Assembly: GCA_963723765.1 (NCBI GenBank)
Contig: CAVRSD010000003.1
Location: 1,159,897-1,223,896 of the forward strand
Direction of reading: 5' to 3'
DNA: 64,000 nucleotides
Origin: DATBAX01 sp963723765
GTDB lineage: Bacteria; Acidobacteriota; Terriglobia; Terriglobales; Acidobacteriaceae
The position numbers were made by a program, and so were the translations under genes. Position 1 is the stretch's first letter. The number at the start of each line of letters is the position of its first letter. A model generated the notes under the pieces. The model searched no databases, was not told the DNA's origin, and was given only the letters and a program-made list of their open reading frames with translations. Below, piece by piece: positions 33,573-44,100 of the stretch.

Positions 33573-34100
33573 ATGCCAAAGAAAACAACCGTCCGCAAAC
33601 CGGCAGCCCCCAAAGCCTCCCGCCCGTATGCTCCGGGATATGGACTGCCAAAAACCAGCGAGGGACTGCTCCCCTGGAAATGGGCGGTGGACAGGCTCAC
33701 CAAGAGCCGCGAATATTGGATCGCGACTACCCGTCCCGACGGCTCGCCTCACGTCATGGTGGTGTGGGGGCTGTGGTGGGAAAATGCATTTTGCTTCAGC
33801 ACGGGAAGTCAGTCGCGCAAGGCCCGCAACCTGGAAAAAAATCCGCATTGCGTTATTTGCAACCAAGATGCCGATGAGGCCGTCATCGTTGAGGGAGTTG
33901 CGGAACGGATGCGTGATGCTCGCCGCATTCGTAAATTTCTCTCAGTTTATGACCGCAAGTATAAGTTGGACATGTCAGGAATGGCGGAAGAAATGATTTC
34001 GCTAAAGGAACCTATATTTGTGGTCCGCCCGAACAAAGTTTTCGGTATGGCCGAGAAAACATTTGCCAAGAGGGCCACACGGTGGAAGTTTGGAAAGTGA
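33573..34100 (+). CDS. Pyridoxamine 5'-phosphate oxidase-family (FMN split barrel) protein
   Basis: 175 residues starting ATG 33573. After a basic head, YWIATTRPDGSPHVMVVWGLWW, FCFSTGSQSRKARNLEKNPHCVICN and AVIVEGVAERMRD give the split-barrel pattern of FMN-binding PNPOx-like proteins; the arginine/lysine in the SQSRKARN turn would contact the FMN phosphate. The C-terminal EEMISLKEPIFVVRPNKVFG completes the barrel. Substrate is unknown; many such proteins are small-molecule reductases. It lies 9 bp after the aminotransferase and 13 bp before the dehydrogenase. Confidence 0.85.
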   Translation: MPKKTTVRKPAAPKASRPYAPGYGLPKTSEGLLPWKWAVDRLTKSREYWIATTRPDGSPHVMVVWGLWWENAFCFSTGSQSRKARNLEKNPHCVICNQDADEAVIVEGVAERMRDARRIRKFLSVYDRKYKLDMSGMAEEMISLKEPIFVVRPNKVFGMAEKTFAKRATRWKFGK

Positions 34101-34113
34101 ATTAGGGAAAGCT

Positions 34114-35224
34114 ATGTCCAAGACTTTTCGCGTCTTTGCCACCTGCGACATTGGGGAATCCATCGATTTACTACGCAAGCGAGGCTATGAAGTCGAAGTT
34201 TATCCTCATCTGGAAGCGCCCCCGAAGAGCTTGATCGTCGAAAAAGTAAAGTCAGGCATTGACGGCTTGATTACTACCCTGCGCGATCCCATTGATGCTG
34301 AAGTTTTCGAGGCCGGTAAACAAACGTTGAAAGTGGTTGCTCAGTGCGCGGTGGGATTCGATAACATCAACCGCGCGGATGCTAATCGCTACAAGATCCC
34401 GTTCACCAACACTCCGGACGTGCTCACCGAAGCTACTGCCGAGTTTGCGTTCTTCATGCTCGGGGATGTGGCCCGCAAAACCTGGACGGCGGAACAACTG
34501 ATTCGCGCTAATCGATGGAATTACTGGCACCTGTCTCGTCCTTTTCTTGGTGACGAGGTCACCGGCAAGACAATTGCGATCATCGGCACCGGACGCATTG
34601 GCCAGGCCATGATCAAGAAATGCGCGGGGTTCGACATGAACATTTTGTGTTATGCCCCGGCGCACCCGAATCACGATTTTGTTAAAGCGATCCAGGAAAC
34701 CATGGATTTACGCCATGCCCGCGGCATCTCCAAAGACCGGAATTGGATCAAGTATGTATCCCTGGAAGACGCGCTCGGTCAGGCAGATTTCGTCAGCATC
34801 CACGTACCGTTAATCCGCGAGGGCGAGAGTGCTGCGCCGACTTATCACCTTTTCAACGAACGTACGCTCAAGATGATGAAACCTACGGCATTTCTTGTGA
34901 ACACCTCGCGGGGCGCAGTCATTGATGAAACTGTTCTCGTCAAAGCGCTGCAAGAAAACTGGATTGCCGGCGCTGCCCTCGACGTGTTCGAGAAGGAACC
35001 TCTGCCCAAAGACTCGCCGCTGCTGGATCCAGCCATTGAGGATCGCTGCCGGTTGTATCCCCACGTCGCCAGTGCGGGAAAGATCACGCGTCTCTCCACC
35101 GATCCGGACAAAGGCATGGCGGGACGCTGCGTTCAGGGTCTGATGGATGTGCTGGAAGGAAACTACGGCGGAGATCTTACGAAAGATGCCGTTCGTGGTG
35201 AACAAAGAAGCGTTCGGGAAGTAA
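34114..35224 (+). CDS. D-isomer-specific 2-hydroxyacid dehydrogenase (glyoxylate/hydroxypyruvate type), apparent frameshift near the end
   Basis: From ATG 34114 (AGGGAAAGCT upstream). VAQCAVGFDNINRADANRY leads into the NAD domain IAIIGTGRIGQAMIKKCAGFD; catalytic R in LVNTSRGAVIDE, E in DVFEKEPL and H in LYPHVASAG are present. The enzyme reduces 2-ketoacids such as glyoxylate or hydroxypyruvate. The last residues are out of frame: dropping one A from AAA at 35182-35184 gives the natural ending KMPFVVNKEAFGK and a stop at 35222-35224. The longer extant frame to 35352 runs into the convergent glycosyltransferase and is rejected. Confidence 0.88.
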
Positions 35225-35267
35225 CGTCAAGAGCCGCGGACGAGGGCGTCCGCGCCACACAACTACG

Positions 35268-36248
35268 CTATTCTGAGATGGTGTGCTCTTCGCTGCTCTG
35301 GGCCCGCAGAACGCGATCCACGGAGTACGGCGCACGGCGCGTGGGCTCGTGATAATGCCGCACTTGCATCTCACCCAGCAAGCCAACTGCCAGCAGATTT
35401 AGTCCGGCCAACAGAAGAACCGCACCAAAAATCATCATAGGGCCGTGTTCGCTCATCACGTGCGAGTGATAGAGGAACTTCGCCAGCAATAGCCAGGCAG
35501 CCACTGCCGATCCACTGAAAATACTCAGCATCCCCAAGGTACCGAAGAAATGCAACGGCCGCGAGAGATAGCGGAGCAGAAAGCGAATGGTCATCAGATC
35601 GAAAAATACTCGGAATGTTCGCGTAATTCCGTAGTGCGAAACGCCATGCTCGCGATGCATGTTGCGAATTGGCACTTCGCAAATTGACGCGCCATGCCAT
35701 GAAGCTAGCGCTGGAATGAACCGATGCAACTCCCCGTAAAGCGGAATCTGCTCCAGAATATCGCGGCGATAGGCTTTGAAAGTGGTTCCGAAATCATGAA
35801 TGTCCACGCCGCTCAACTTGGCCATGAGCCAATTGGCACACCGTGAAGGAATACGGCGCAGCCATAAATTATCGATGCGAACTTTGCGCCAGCCGCTGAC
35901 AATGTCGTAGCCTTCGGCGATTTTCTCCAGGAACAAGGGGATATCCGCCGGGTCGTGCTGCAGGTCGCCATCCATGGCGATGATGTACTCGCCGCGAGAA
36001 TGGTCGAAACCCGCTGCCAATGCCGAAGTCTGGCCAAAGTTACGGCGCAACTTGACCACAGTGACTCGGCTGTCCACTGCGGCAATCTCACGCAACATGT
36101 GGAAGGTGTGGTCGCGGGAACCGTCATCCACTAGAACGATCTCAAAGCTTTCGCCATTGATCTCCATGACCGCTTTCAGCCGGTCGTAGAGATCGGTAAC
36201 ATTCTCCTGCTCATTGTGCAGAGGGACAACGATAGAGTACTTGGGCAT
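35268..36248 (-). CDS. Glycosyltransferase family 2, dolichyl/undecaprenyl-phosphate sugar transferase-like
   Basis: 326 residues. Residues 1-220: GT2 catalytic domain with YSIVVPLHNEQENV, IVLVDDGSRDHTF, LRRNFGQTSALAAGFDHSRGEYIIAMDGDLQHDP (DxD-like) and VSGWRKVRID. Two C-terminal membrane helices (~233-265 and ~270-300) match the ArnC/DPM1 branch, which transfers a sugar onto a polyprenyl phosphate at the inner membrane. Likely substrate: UDP- or GDP-sugar, not determinable. No other envelope-glycan gene is adjacent. Confidence 0.9.
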   Translation of the reverse strand: MPKYSIVVPLHNEQENVTDLYDRLKAVMEINGESFEIVLVDDGSRDHTFHMLREIAAVDSRVTVVKLRRNFGQTSALAAGFDHSRGEYIIAMDGDLQHDPADIPLFLEKIAEGYDIVSGWRKVRIDNLWLRRIPSRCANWLMAKLSGVDIHDFGTTFKAYRRDILEQIPLYGELHRFIPALASWHGASICEVPIRNMHREHGVSHYGITRTFRVFFDLMTIRFLLRYLSRPLHFFGTLGMLSIFSGSAVAAWLLLAKFLYHSHVMSEHGPMMIFGAVLLLAGLNLLAVGLLGEMQVRHYHEPTRRAPYSVDRVLRAQSSEEHTISE

Positions 36249-36428
36249 CTCTTGTTTATTATACGATTTTACGGTGGTTTTGGCAGTTACGTCAGGGCTC
36301 GATCCAGCTCCTGAACCATAACCGCAAACTCAAGTATCCCGGCGCTCGCCAGGCTTTCGTAATAACATGCTGTACATCGGGTTGCTACTCCGTGCCGTTA
36401 GGCAGCCACGAACCAGGGGGCTTCGACA

Positions 36429-36533
36429 ATGGACGGAATTGTGATGATTCTTTTTGGTAGTGTGCTTTGCACCACCAGCGCGCTGACGTTTATGGAACTC
36501 CGGCGCATCCGCAAGAAGCTCGAAGCAAAGTAA
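36429..36533 (+). CDS. Possible 34-aa membrane peptide
   Basis: ATG 36429 follows AGGGGGC at 8-9 nt. The peptide MDGIVMILFGSVLCTTSALT has one hydrophobic helix and a basic tail ELRRIRKKLEAK. It sits alone in the 487 bp gap between the glycosyltransferase and amidase genes; the rest of that gap shows no other coding sign. Support is limited to a fair ribosome site and a sensible helix-plus-basic-tail layout. Confidence 0.35.
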   Translation: MDGIVMILFGSVLCTTSALTFMELRRIRKKLEAK

Positions 36534-36694
36534 ACCTGAATATCCGACATTTTTTAAGGACCGCACATCTGCTGAGCTTTTCAGGATCTCAGCGGCGCTG
36601 ACTTGCCTCGTCAAGTTGACTTCACTTTTTCCAAAAGATTTGTCCCGCAGTTGTCAATTTTCTCTCTGCGGCTTCGCAGGGACTTGCAATCGCC

Positions 36695-36700
36695 TATAAT
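36695..36700 (+). promoter_or_regulatory. -10 box upstream of the amidase
   Basis: Perfect TATAAT 35 bp before the TTG start of the amidase gene; no good -35 box is seen at 17 bp. Confidence 0.4.
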
Positions 36701-36735
36701 CTCTCGTTTCCTCCCTTACCTGATTAGGAGCCAAC

Positions 36736-38457
36736 TTGAGCCAAGAATCTGATCTGAACAAGAAGCCGGACTTCCTCCAAGACAAAGCCGTGCCCTCCAA
36801 TGACAGTATTCCGTTACCGGCGCGAAGACAATTCTTGCGGACAAGTCTTCTCGGCGGCATGGGCGTTGCCGCCTTGCCAGCTTTCGCGGCAGCCCGTGTT
36901 CTTGCGCCCGACGCTGGAAGCAAGCCTGAAGTAAAACCGTTCGAACTGGATGAAATCACGATTGCCGACCTACAGAAAGCACTTGGATCGAGTAAGTTGA
37001 CCGCGCGCTCGCTTACCGAAAAGTATCTGTCGCGAATCGGAGAAATCGACAAGATGGGGCCGGCTTTGAACAGCATCATCGAGCTCAATCCTGATGCTCT
37101 GGCCATCGCGGATGCGCTCGATAAAGAACGCAGGGAAAAAGGCCCACGCGGCCCTTTGCATGGAATTCCTCTTCTCATTAAAGACAACATAGATACTGCC
37201 GATCGCATGCAAACCACCGCCGGATCGCTGGCTTTGCTGGGATCAAAGCCACTGAAAGATTCTTTTGTCGCGCAGAAATTACGGGAATCTGGAGCGGTGA
37301 TTCTGGGGAAAACCAATCTCAGCGAATGGGCAAACATTCGATCAAGCCATTCCACCAGCGGCTGGAGCGGGCGTGGTGGTCAAACCAAGAATCCATACGC
37401 ACTCGACCGTAATCCTTGTGGTTCAAGTTCAGGATCCGGAGCAGCGGTAGCAGCAAATCTTTGTGCAGTCGCGGTTGGAACAGAAACCGATGGATCGGTA
37501 GTCTGTCCGGCATCGGCCAACGGAATTGTCGGCATCAAGCCGACGCTGGGTCTGGTGAGCCGCGCCGGCATTATTCCCATCGCGCATAGTCAGGACACCG
37601 CCGGCCCCATGGCGCGCACGGTTCGAGACGCAGCCATCCTGCTGGGCGCGCTGGCAGGTATCGATCCCCGAGATAGTGCGACCGCAGAGAGTAAAGGCAA
37701 AGCGGAAGCCGATTACACAAAGTTTCTCGATCCGGACGGACTACGCGGGGCTCGTATTGGTGTGGCACGAAAATACTTCGGCTTCAACGACGCGACGGAC
37801 GAGTTAATGAATCATCTGCTCGAAGAAATGAAGCAGCGCGGCGCCATCATCGTCGATCCCGCGGACCTCGACTCCCACGGAAAATTCGATAATACGGAAT
37901 TAACCGTATTGATGTACGAACTCAAAGCCGACTTGAATGCCTATCTGGCTGGCCGCCCAGGCGCTCCGCAATCCCTGGAAGAAATCATCGCTTTTAACGA
38001 GCACAACAAAGACAGAGAAATGCCTTACTTCGGGCAGGATTTATTCATTCGGGCCCAAGCCAAGGGTCCGTTAACAACCAAAGAATATCTGGACGCGCTG
38101 GAGGCAAACCATCGCCTATCCCGAAAAGAAGGCATCGACGCCGTGATGGACCAGTTCCATTTGGATGCAATCGTCGCACCTACGGCCGGACCAACCTGGG
38201 TCAACGACTATGCTACTGGCGACCATGCCATTGGTGGCAGCTCGAATGCCGCGGCCGTGGCGGGCTATCCGGATATCTCCGTCCCTGCTGGGTTTGTCTT
38301 CAATCTGCCCGTGGGAATTTCATTCTTCGGCAGGGCGTGGAGTGAACCGACTCTTCTCAAGATCGCCTATGGATTCGAACAAACAATCCAGGCGAGAAAG
38401 GCACCGCGATTCCTCCCGAGCATCACGCTACCAGGAGGACCGCTACTCGTACCGTAA
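36736..38457 (+). CDS. Amidase-signature family enzyme, exported (Tat-like signal)
   Basis: 573 residues starting at TTG 36736, with AGGAG 5 nt upstream. The N-terminus has ARRQFLRTSLLGGMGVAALPAFAAA, a twin-arginine-like signal, so the enzyme is probably exported folded. The amidase signature is complete: catalytic Lys in LLIKDNIDTADRMQTTAGS, cis-Ser in CGSSSGSGAAVAAN, nucleophile Ser in TETDGSVVCPA and NGIVGIKPTLGLVSR. Length fits glutamyl-tRNA amidotransferase-like or peptide amidases acting on small amides in the periplasm. The 3' end overlaps the convergent permease gene by 15 bp. Confidence 0.92.
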   Translation: MSQESDLNKKPDFLQDKAVPSNDSIPLPARRQFLRTSLLGGMGVAALPAFAAARVLAPDAGSKPEVKPFELDEITIADLQKALGSSKLTARSLTEKYLSRIGEIDKMGPALNSIIELNPDALAIADALDKERREKGPRGPLHGIPLLIKDNIDTADRMQTTAGSLALLGSKPLKDSFVAQKLRESGAVILGKTNLSEWANIRSSHSTSGWSGRGGQTKNPYALDRNPCGSSSGSGAAVAANLCAVAVGTETDGSVVCPASANGIVGIKPTLGLVSRAGIIPIAHSQDTAGPMARTVRDAAILLGALAGIDPRDSATAESKGKAEADYTKFLDPDGLRGARIGVARKYFGFNDATDELMNHLLEEMKQRGAIIVDPADLDSHGKFDNTELTVLMYELKADLNAYLAGRPGAPQSLEEIIAFNEHNKDREMPYFGQDLFIRAQAKGPLTTKEYLDALEANHRLSRKEGIDAVMDQFHLDAIVAPTAGPTWVNDYATGDHAIGGSSNAAAVAGYPDISVPAGFVFNLPVGISFFGRAWSEPTLLKIAYGFEQTIQARKAPRFLPSITLPGGPLLVP

Positions 38458-39685
38458 TGCCTCGATCGGGTCGAGATTCGCGGCTCGCATCGCGGGAAAC
38501 ATACCGCTCACAATGCCTACCAGGGCAAGAATAATTGTGGAAATGATCACGACGTTGGGAGCAACCAGCAGGTGAATGTCGCCGGCCTCGGCGTGTGAGG
38601 CCAACGCACTGTAAAGAGTCAATGTGCCCACCGAGAAAGCTACAGCGTAAGACAGAAGTATCCCAAGCACCCCGCCCACTGCGGTAATGACCATGGCTTC
38701 CGCCAGAAACTGGAACAGAATGTCGCTTTTTCTAGCGCCCAGCGCTTTCTCCACGCCGATTTCACGAGTACGCTGCGTGACCGACACCAGCATGATATTC
38801 ATCAGCCCCACGCCACCAATCCCCAGCGTGATCGTGCCAATAAATGCCAACAGTATCTTCAGCCCCAGAGTAATAATGCCGAATTGCGCCAGCTGCTTTC
38901 TGAGCGTCGAAAACGAACACAGCGCGTTCATCGTCCGGTTTAAAGTTATGGGCAATGGCCAATGCGCCACGGATGGTTCCGGTCAGCTTGGCATGGTCAA
39001 GGCCTTGAGAATCAAGCCAGATCCCGCCTAGATAATGGTTGTCCTGCAATACGTTCATGGTGTTGTAAGGAATGTAGATCGTTCGGTTTTCATCGTTGTC
39101 GCCCTCTTGCATGCGCGGCTGGATCACCCCTATAACGTTAAAGCTAACCCCATCAATGCGGATCGACTCTCCCAGGGCTGAAATTCCCGAGAACAGTTTG
39201 TCCTTGGCCTCCGAACCGATCACTACGTTAAATCCGTGGCTCTGGTTGTCCTGATCGTCGAGAAACCTGCCTTCATTCATTTGCAGGTTCCAAATATTCT
39301 CTATGCAAGGATCGGCGCCGAAAATCGGAAAGGAAAAGGAACGAGACCCGTACTGTACCGTCGATTGTTTGTCGGATTCACGGCAAACATGACGCGCGAG
39401 GGGCAAAACATTGCGCATTAATTCAACATCATCGTCGGTAAAACGAATCGCCATACCGGCTTTGTTGCCGCCGGCCTGTTGCGAGGTACGTCCGGGAAAG
39501 ATGCCCACCGCATTGGCGCCGAAGGCCTTAAAAATATTCTCGATGGCAGTGCCAAACCCGTCTCCATAGGCCAGCAAGAGTACGACCGTGGCGATTCCCC
39601 ACGCCATTCCCGCCATCGTGAGCAGAGTTTTGCGCAAATCGTGCCGCATCGCTCCGTAAGCTTGCTGTAACAGATCCCGTTTCAT
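38443..39685 (-). CDS. MacB-like ABC transporter permease (FtsX domain), apparent frameshift
   Basis: ATG 39685 starts MKRDLLQQAYGAMRHDLRKT with a first helix TLLTMAGMAWGIATVVLLLA and a MacB periplasmic domain (NAVGIFPGRTSQQ, IENIWNLQMNEGRFL). At about residue 258 the frame breaks: VFVF is followed in another frame by STLRKQLAQFG and the FtsX core with GGVGLMNIMLVSVTQRTREIGVEKALGARK and IEALRYE at the end. One T too many in a TTTT run (plus-strand AAAA, 38910-38913) explains it. It forms a pair with the next permease (2 bp gap). No ATPase gene of the system is in the window. Confidence 0.85.
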
Positions 39686-39687
39686 GA

Positions 39688-40935
39688 CTATTCCTTCCGC
39701 AGCGCTTCTACCGGTTGTAGCATGGCAGCCTTGCGCGCGGGGTACAGACCAGCCACCACCCCTGCGAGTGCAAGCGACGCTATTGCCAGGGCCGCGGTTG
39801 AAGGCACCAGCTTCGGGGTGTCCCATCCCGGCGGCGACGGCAAAGTGGAAAGTGCGGCCATCAATGTCCAGGCTCCGGCCATTCCGAGCCCACCACTCAC
39901 CAGCGTAAGAAATGCGCCTTCGGTAAAGAATTGAAATAGGATGCTGCGATTGGTCGCGCCCAACGCTTTTCTTAATCCGATTTCTCTCGTGCGATCCGCC
40001 ACCGCGACCAGCATGATATTGATGATGCCAATCGCCCCCAAGGCCAGCGTCACCAGGCCAACGCTACCCAGGAACAGATTCATGGCATCGAAGATCTTCC
40101 CCACCTGATCGACAGTACGAATTGTGTCCCATTCGTCAAAAGCTTCGGGAGTGGTGTAATCAAATCCGTGGTTGTGTGCAATGACCTTGTGGACCTCAAG
40201 CTGAGCTAGTTCATGTGCCTCACGAGATTTCGGCTGGTAATTGAGAAAAGAAATGGCGTCGTCTATCTCGCCGACGTTCAGCGGTGGAAAATCCTGTTGC
40301 ATGGTGGTGAACGGAATGAAGCTCTGCAAATTTTGGTTGCTGTTATCGCCGTGTCCGATGCGCTTCAATGAACCAATCACCTGAAAACGAATTCCATTGA
40401 GCAGAATGAAACTGCCCAGGAATGGACGCCCCGGGAATAAAATACGACGGGCTTCGTCTCCGAGCACAATCACGGCCCGTCTCTGCGAGTTGTCAAGTTC
40501 ATTGAGCCAGCGTCCGTCTTGCATGGGCACATAGCGAATCTGGCTATAGTCGGCGAGAGCGCCCAGAACCTTTCCGCTGCTCTGGTAGAAATCGCTTACG
40601 GCGCGAATATCCGCCCGCTGAATGACAGGGGTGGCAGCTTTCACGTCTGGACAAAGCAGAACGTCCTGGTAATCCTTGTACGTAAGGTAATAGGACCGCA
40701 TACTGGTAAAACTGCCGTTCATCGCCGGCGCGCGGCCTCCCCAGATGAACATCACGTTCTCGCCCAGTTCATCGAATTGCTTTCGGTTGCCAGACCGGAA
40801 ACCTTCCCCCAGGCCGACCAGCAGCAATAGTGAGCCAACCCCCCAGGCAATTCCAAACATAGTGAGGAACGAACGCAGCTTGTGCGCCCACAACGTGCTC
40901 AGGGTCTGCCCGAAAATTTCGAAAAGTATCCGCAT
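39688..40935 (-). CDS. MacB-like ABC transporter permease (FtsX domain)
   Basis: 415 residues. First helix in FLTMFGIAWGVGSLLLLVGLGEG, then a ~220-residue MacB periplasmic core domain (GENVMFIWGGRAPAM, GDEARRILFPGRPFLGSFILLNG), then three helices with LGAIGIINIMLVAVADRTREIGLRKALGATNRSI and PARKAAMLQPVEALRKE. Such permeases act with a MacB/LolD-type ATPase on lipoproteins, peptides or antimicrobial compounds at the inner membrane; the substrate is unknown. Both permeases face each other as a likely heterodimer. Confidence 0.9.
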   Translation of the reverse strand: MRILFEIFGQTLSTLWAHKLRSFLTMFGIAWGVGSLLLLVGLGEGFRSGNRKQFDELGENVMFIWGGRAPAMNGSFTSMRSYYLTYKDYQDVLLCPDVKAATPVIQRADIRAVSDFYQSSGKVLGALADYSQIRYVPMQDGRWLNELDNSQRRAVIVLGDEARRILFPGRPFLGSFILLNGIRFQVIGSLKRIGHGDNSNQNLQSFIPFTTMQQDFPPLNVGEIDDAISFLNYQPKSREAHELAQLEVHKVIAHNHGFDYTTPEAFDEWDTIRTVDQVGKIFDAMNLFLGSVGLVTLALGAIGIINIMLVAVADRTREIGLRKALGATNRSILFQFFTEGAFLTLVSGGLGMAGAWTLMAALSTLPSPPGWDTPKLVPSTAALAIASLALAGVVAGLYPARKAAMLQPVEALRKE

Positions 40936-41096
40936 GGAAGTATCGACGTATCTATATGTACGTATCTATAAGACTAAACGTTCATTTGCCATGACGGGAA
41001 AGGATTTACATTCATGAACAAACGTTAAGGATTAGACGGCCAAACCCCCATTTTGGGAGGGCCATATTCGATAGGCGGGCATTCCCTATCTATGAA

Positions 41097-41130
41097 CTCG
41101 CCGTCGGGAGATGGGATCCGGAACGGCGAG
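41097..41130 (-). terminator. Hairpin after the S53 protease gene
   Basis: CTCGCCGT pairs with ACGGCGAG around an 18-nt loop just beyond the 3' end of the protease gene (minus strand). Confidence 0.4.
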
Positions 41131-41137
41131 CCTATGA

Positions 41138-44100
41138 CTATTGCACGACCAGGGAGAAAGTCGCTGTATGCGTGATACTTCCGCTGGCAGCGGTGACGGT
41201 TATGGTGTAGGTGCCGGCCGGGGTGCCGGGATCGGTATGACCGCCCCCACCACCGCCGCCTCCACTACCACCACCGCAAGCGGGCAGGATCAGGAGAAAT
41301 GCGAAAACCACGAGGGACAGCAAACTTACCCAGTGTCGGCGTTTCTTCGACCCGCCGATCAGGAAGATTCCAGCAAAGGTCATGGCAAAACTTGTAGCCC
41401 AGATGCCGCGAGTTTTTAATCCCGGGAACCGATTCGCGCCAACCTGATGGGGTCCTGTGGTGGTAACGGAAAGCACCGCCGTCGTCGCGGAGGTGATGCT
41501 TATCGGAGACACGCTGCAGGTGCTCTCTGCAGGCAAACCCGCGCACGGCGTGGCACTGAATGTAACTGCCGCCGTAGTCGATTGGAAGCCTACCGGGACA
41601 CTCAGTGATCCGCCCTGGCTGGGCTGAACCGACAGCGAGCTCGGGCTCACGGAGAGGGTGAAGTCACTCCCGCTGACGATAACCGGCACGCCACCAGAAG
41701 TAGCAGCCGGATAATTTGTATCCCCGCTGTAACTTGCGCTGACACTATCCGAAGCTGTGGGAGTGTACGAGAAAACGGCCTTCATTTCCAAATTGCCGCT
41801 TCCGTCAGTGATTTGTGTATAGGTCGGAGTTCCAGGAATCGCAACTCCAGTTAACTGACTGATAAATGAAACCGTCCCCGTCGCCTGGGTGGCTGTATTT
41901 CCAGTATCCACCAGCGCCGTGAGTGTAGCGGCGCTGCCAGCCGACACGGTTTGCGTGGCCGGAGTCAACGACATCGTCGGCGCAGGATAAGTCAATATGA
42001 GCGAAGTCGCCGTGGATGTTGCTGCCGTGTAGTTTACGTCTCCGTTATATGCCGAGGTTATGGCATAGGTTCCAGGATTCGCAATGGTGGCAGTCAAACT
42101 CGCATTTAGAAAGCCGGAGTTGGTGTTATAAACCACAGTTCCAGGGATCAACGTACCGTTCGAATAGAACTTGACCTGCCCAGTCGGCGCGGCCGAATAG
42201 AAAACGACGTTGCCATCATTGACGGTCGCTGTCAACGTAACCGGCTGGCCAGCAAAGGATCCAGAGACCCCTGGCGCAGCCATGGAGGTAGTGTATTTGT
42301 TTACGGTGATGACGACTGAGGTCGAACTTGCTTTGTAGCTGTTGTCTCCACTGTACTGCGCACTCAGGGTATGGGTACCGCCTGTGAGTTCGATCTCTGT
42401 TACATTTACGGTCTCCAGGGATCCTGCACTGTTCAACGAGTATGTGCCTGGACCAATCGGGACGCTATCGGCAGTAAGAGTCACCGTTCCGCTCGGGCAG
42501 GCAACCTCGCCAAACGGTAGCGGATTGCAGAAAGCAGCTTGAGAATTCTGCATGTCCACCCGCACCCAATACTGTGATCCATAAGTCACCGTAGTGGCTG
42601 TTCCACCGCTGCCAGCCAAAAGCACCCCCGGCATGTACACCGTGCTATTTTCCTTGGCCACGGTCACGCTTACAGGACTCGAATAGCTTCCGCCATACGT
42701 GCCATTTCCGGCGTAGTGTGCAACCACGTTATAAGTCCCGCCCGGAAGCAAATTGGTGGTGCCGCTAACCGCGCCGGTGGTCAGGGTATAACCATCGATA
42801 GCCTGCCCCGTGCTCGTCCCCGAGCCGGTGCTGACCAGCAAGGAAGCATCCCCGGTGGCAGCAGTCGGACTCACGCCGATATTCACATTCACCGATTGCC
42901 CATGAGTGATGTTCACCGGGGTGCCGGAATTCAGCGTCAGGTTGGTGGTCGTCGCAGTGAATGTCACGGTGTCCCAGTTGGTCACCAGATTATTGGCGTC
43001 CACCGATCCCAACCCAGTCGCGAGATCGTAGCCCGCGGCTGTGCTATAGCCAGACAACACGCCATACTGATGGCCGGTAGTAGCCACCGTGCAATCCTGG
43101 CTGCCGGCAAGACACGGCATCGCGATCGTGGAGCCGGCTGGAGTGTCATGAAAAGACAACGGCTTGTTGGCCGCAAGTTTATATAGGACAAACCCAGGGA
43201 CGCCTTGCGGTTCGCCCATCTTTTGGTTCACCAGAGACATGATTCCTGCAAAAGCCGGCGTAGCCACGGAGGTGCCGCCGTACCCCTGCAATTCACTCAA
43301 GCTGCATGGCGCCGCGTCGGACTGACAGATTACATAAATGCTGCCGACAAACCCGTTGCTGGCAAACATCGAAACATCAGGCATATCGCGCAGGGAATCG
43401 TTCGGAACACCAGCTCCGCTTTGCCACGAGGGCTTGGCGTAGCCCGCCGTGCAACTCCCCAGTTCCTGCGAGTTTTCCACACAATTGCTCTTCCCCCCAC
43501 TGCCCCCCGTGCTATCGAGAAAACCTGCGAAATTTGGGTTATTGCAATTGGCTTCGGCATGAGTGCTGCCGCCGGTCAGAGTTGCGAGCAGCGGGTTCGT
43601 GCAAGAGTTGTCCCATGTGGTTTCCGGAATGTAGCCCTTGGCCGATTCTTGTGTGATCGGATCGTCGGTCGGATTCCAGTAGTTCGACCATTGATTGAAC
43701 TCATTGAAATCGGTTCCCCCAACAGAAGCATTGAAAGGCGTGGAGCCGAGTCCATTCACATTCAATCCGTACTGCGCCGGCCCGCCAGGATTGTCACACG
43801 ACGCTGCGCCGTTATCTCCAGACGAAACGAATGCGCTGATCCCTTGTGCCGCCGCCTGTTCCCACAACAAGCTGTAAAACTGATTTCCCGCGGTTCCGAG
43901 CCCGAGTTCGCACTCTCCATAGCTCTCGCTCATCACCGGAGCAAGATTGTTGTCCACAATATAGATGGCTGATAGATCGATACCATCGGTTGTCAGGGTG
44001 GTTGCAGAGGTTACGAAATTAATGATCGCGCCGGGCGCAACCGCCCCCGACCATTGGGTATCGATGTCCGCCTCTGGTTCGTCACCATTAATACCTGGAT

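Noticed and set aside
32375..33877. A 500-residue frame that fuses an aminotransferase to a basic tail
   Set aside because: The tail after VEIEKA is out of frame with the real C-terminus, which exists in another frame and ends at 33563; the rest overlaps the PNPOx-like gene in a wrong frame.
34018..35352. A longer dehydrogenase with extra N- and C-terminal residues
   Set aside because: The upstream part overlaps the PNPOx-like gene, and the real start at 34114 has a ribosome site. The C-terminal part follows the AAA frameshift and overlaps the glycosyltransferase gene.
42716..43972. Long plus-strand frames opposite the S53 protease gene
   Set aside because: They are antisense shadows of a high-G+C coding region; the minus-strand frame has a signal peptide, catalytic residues and Ig repeats.
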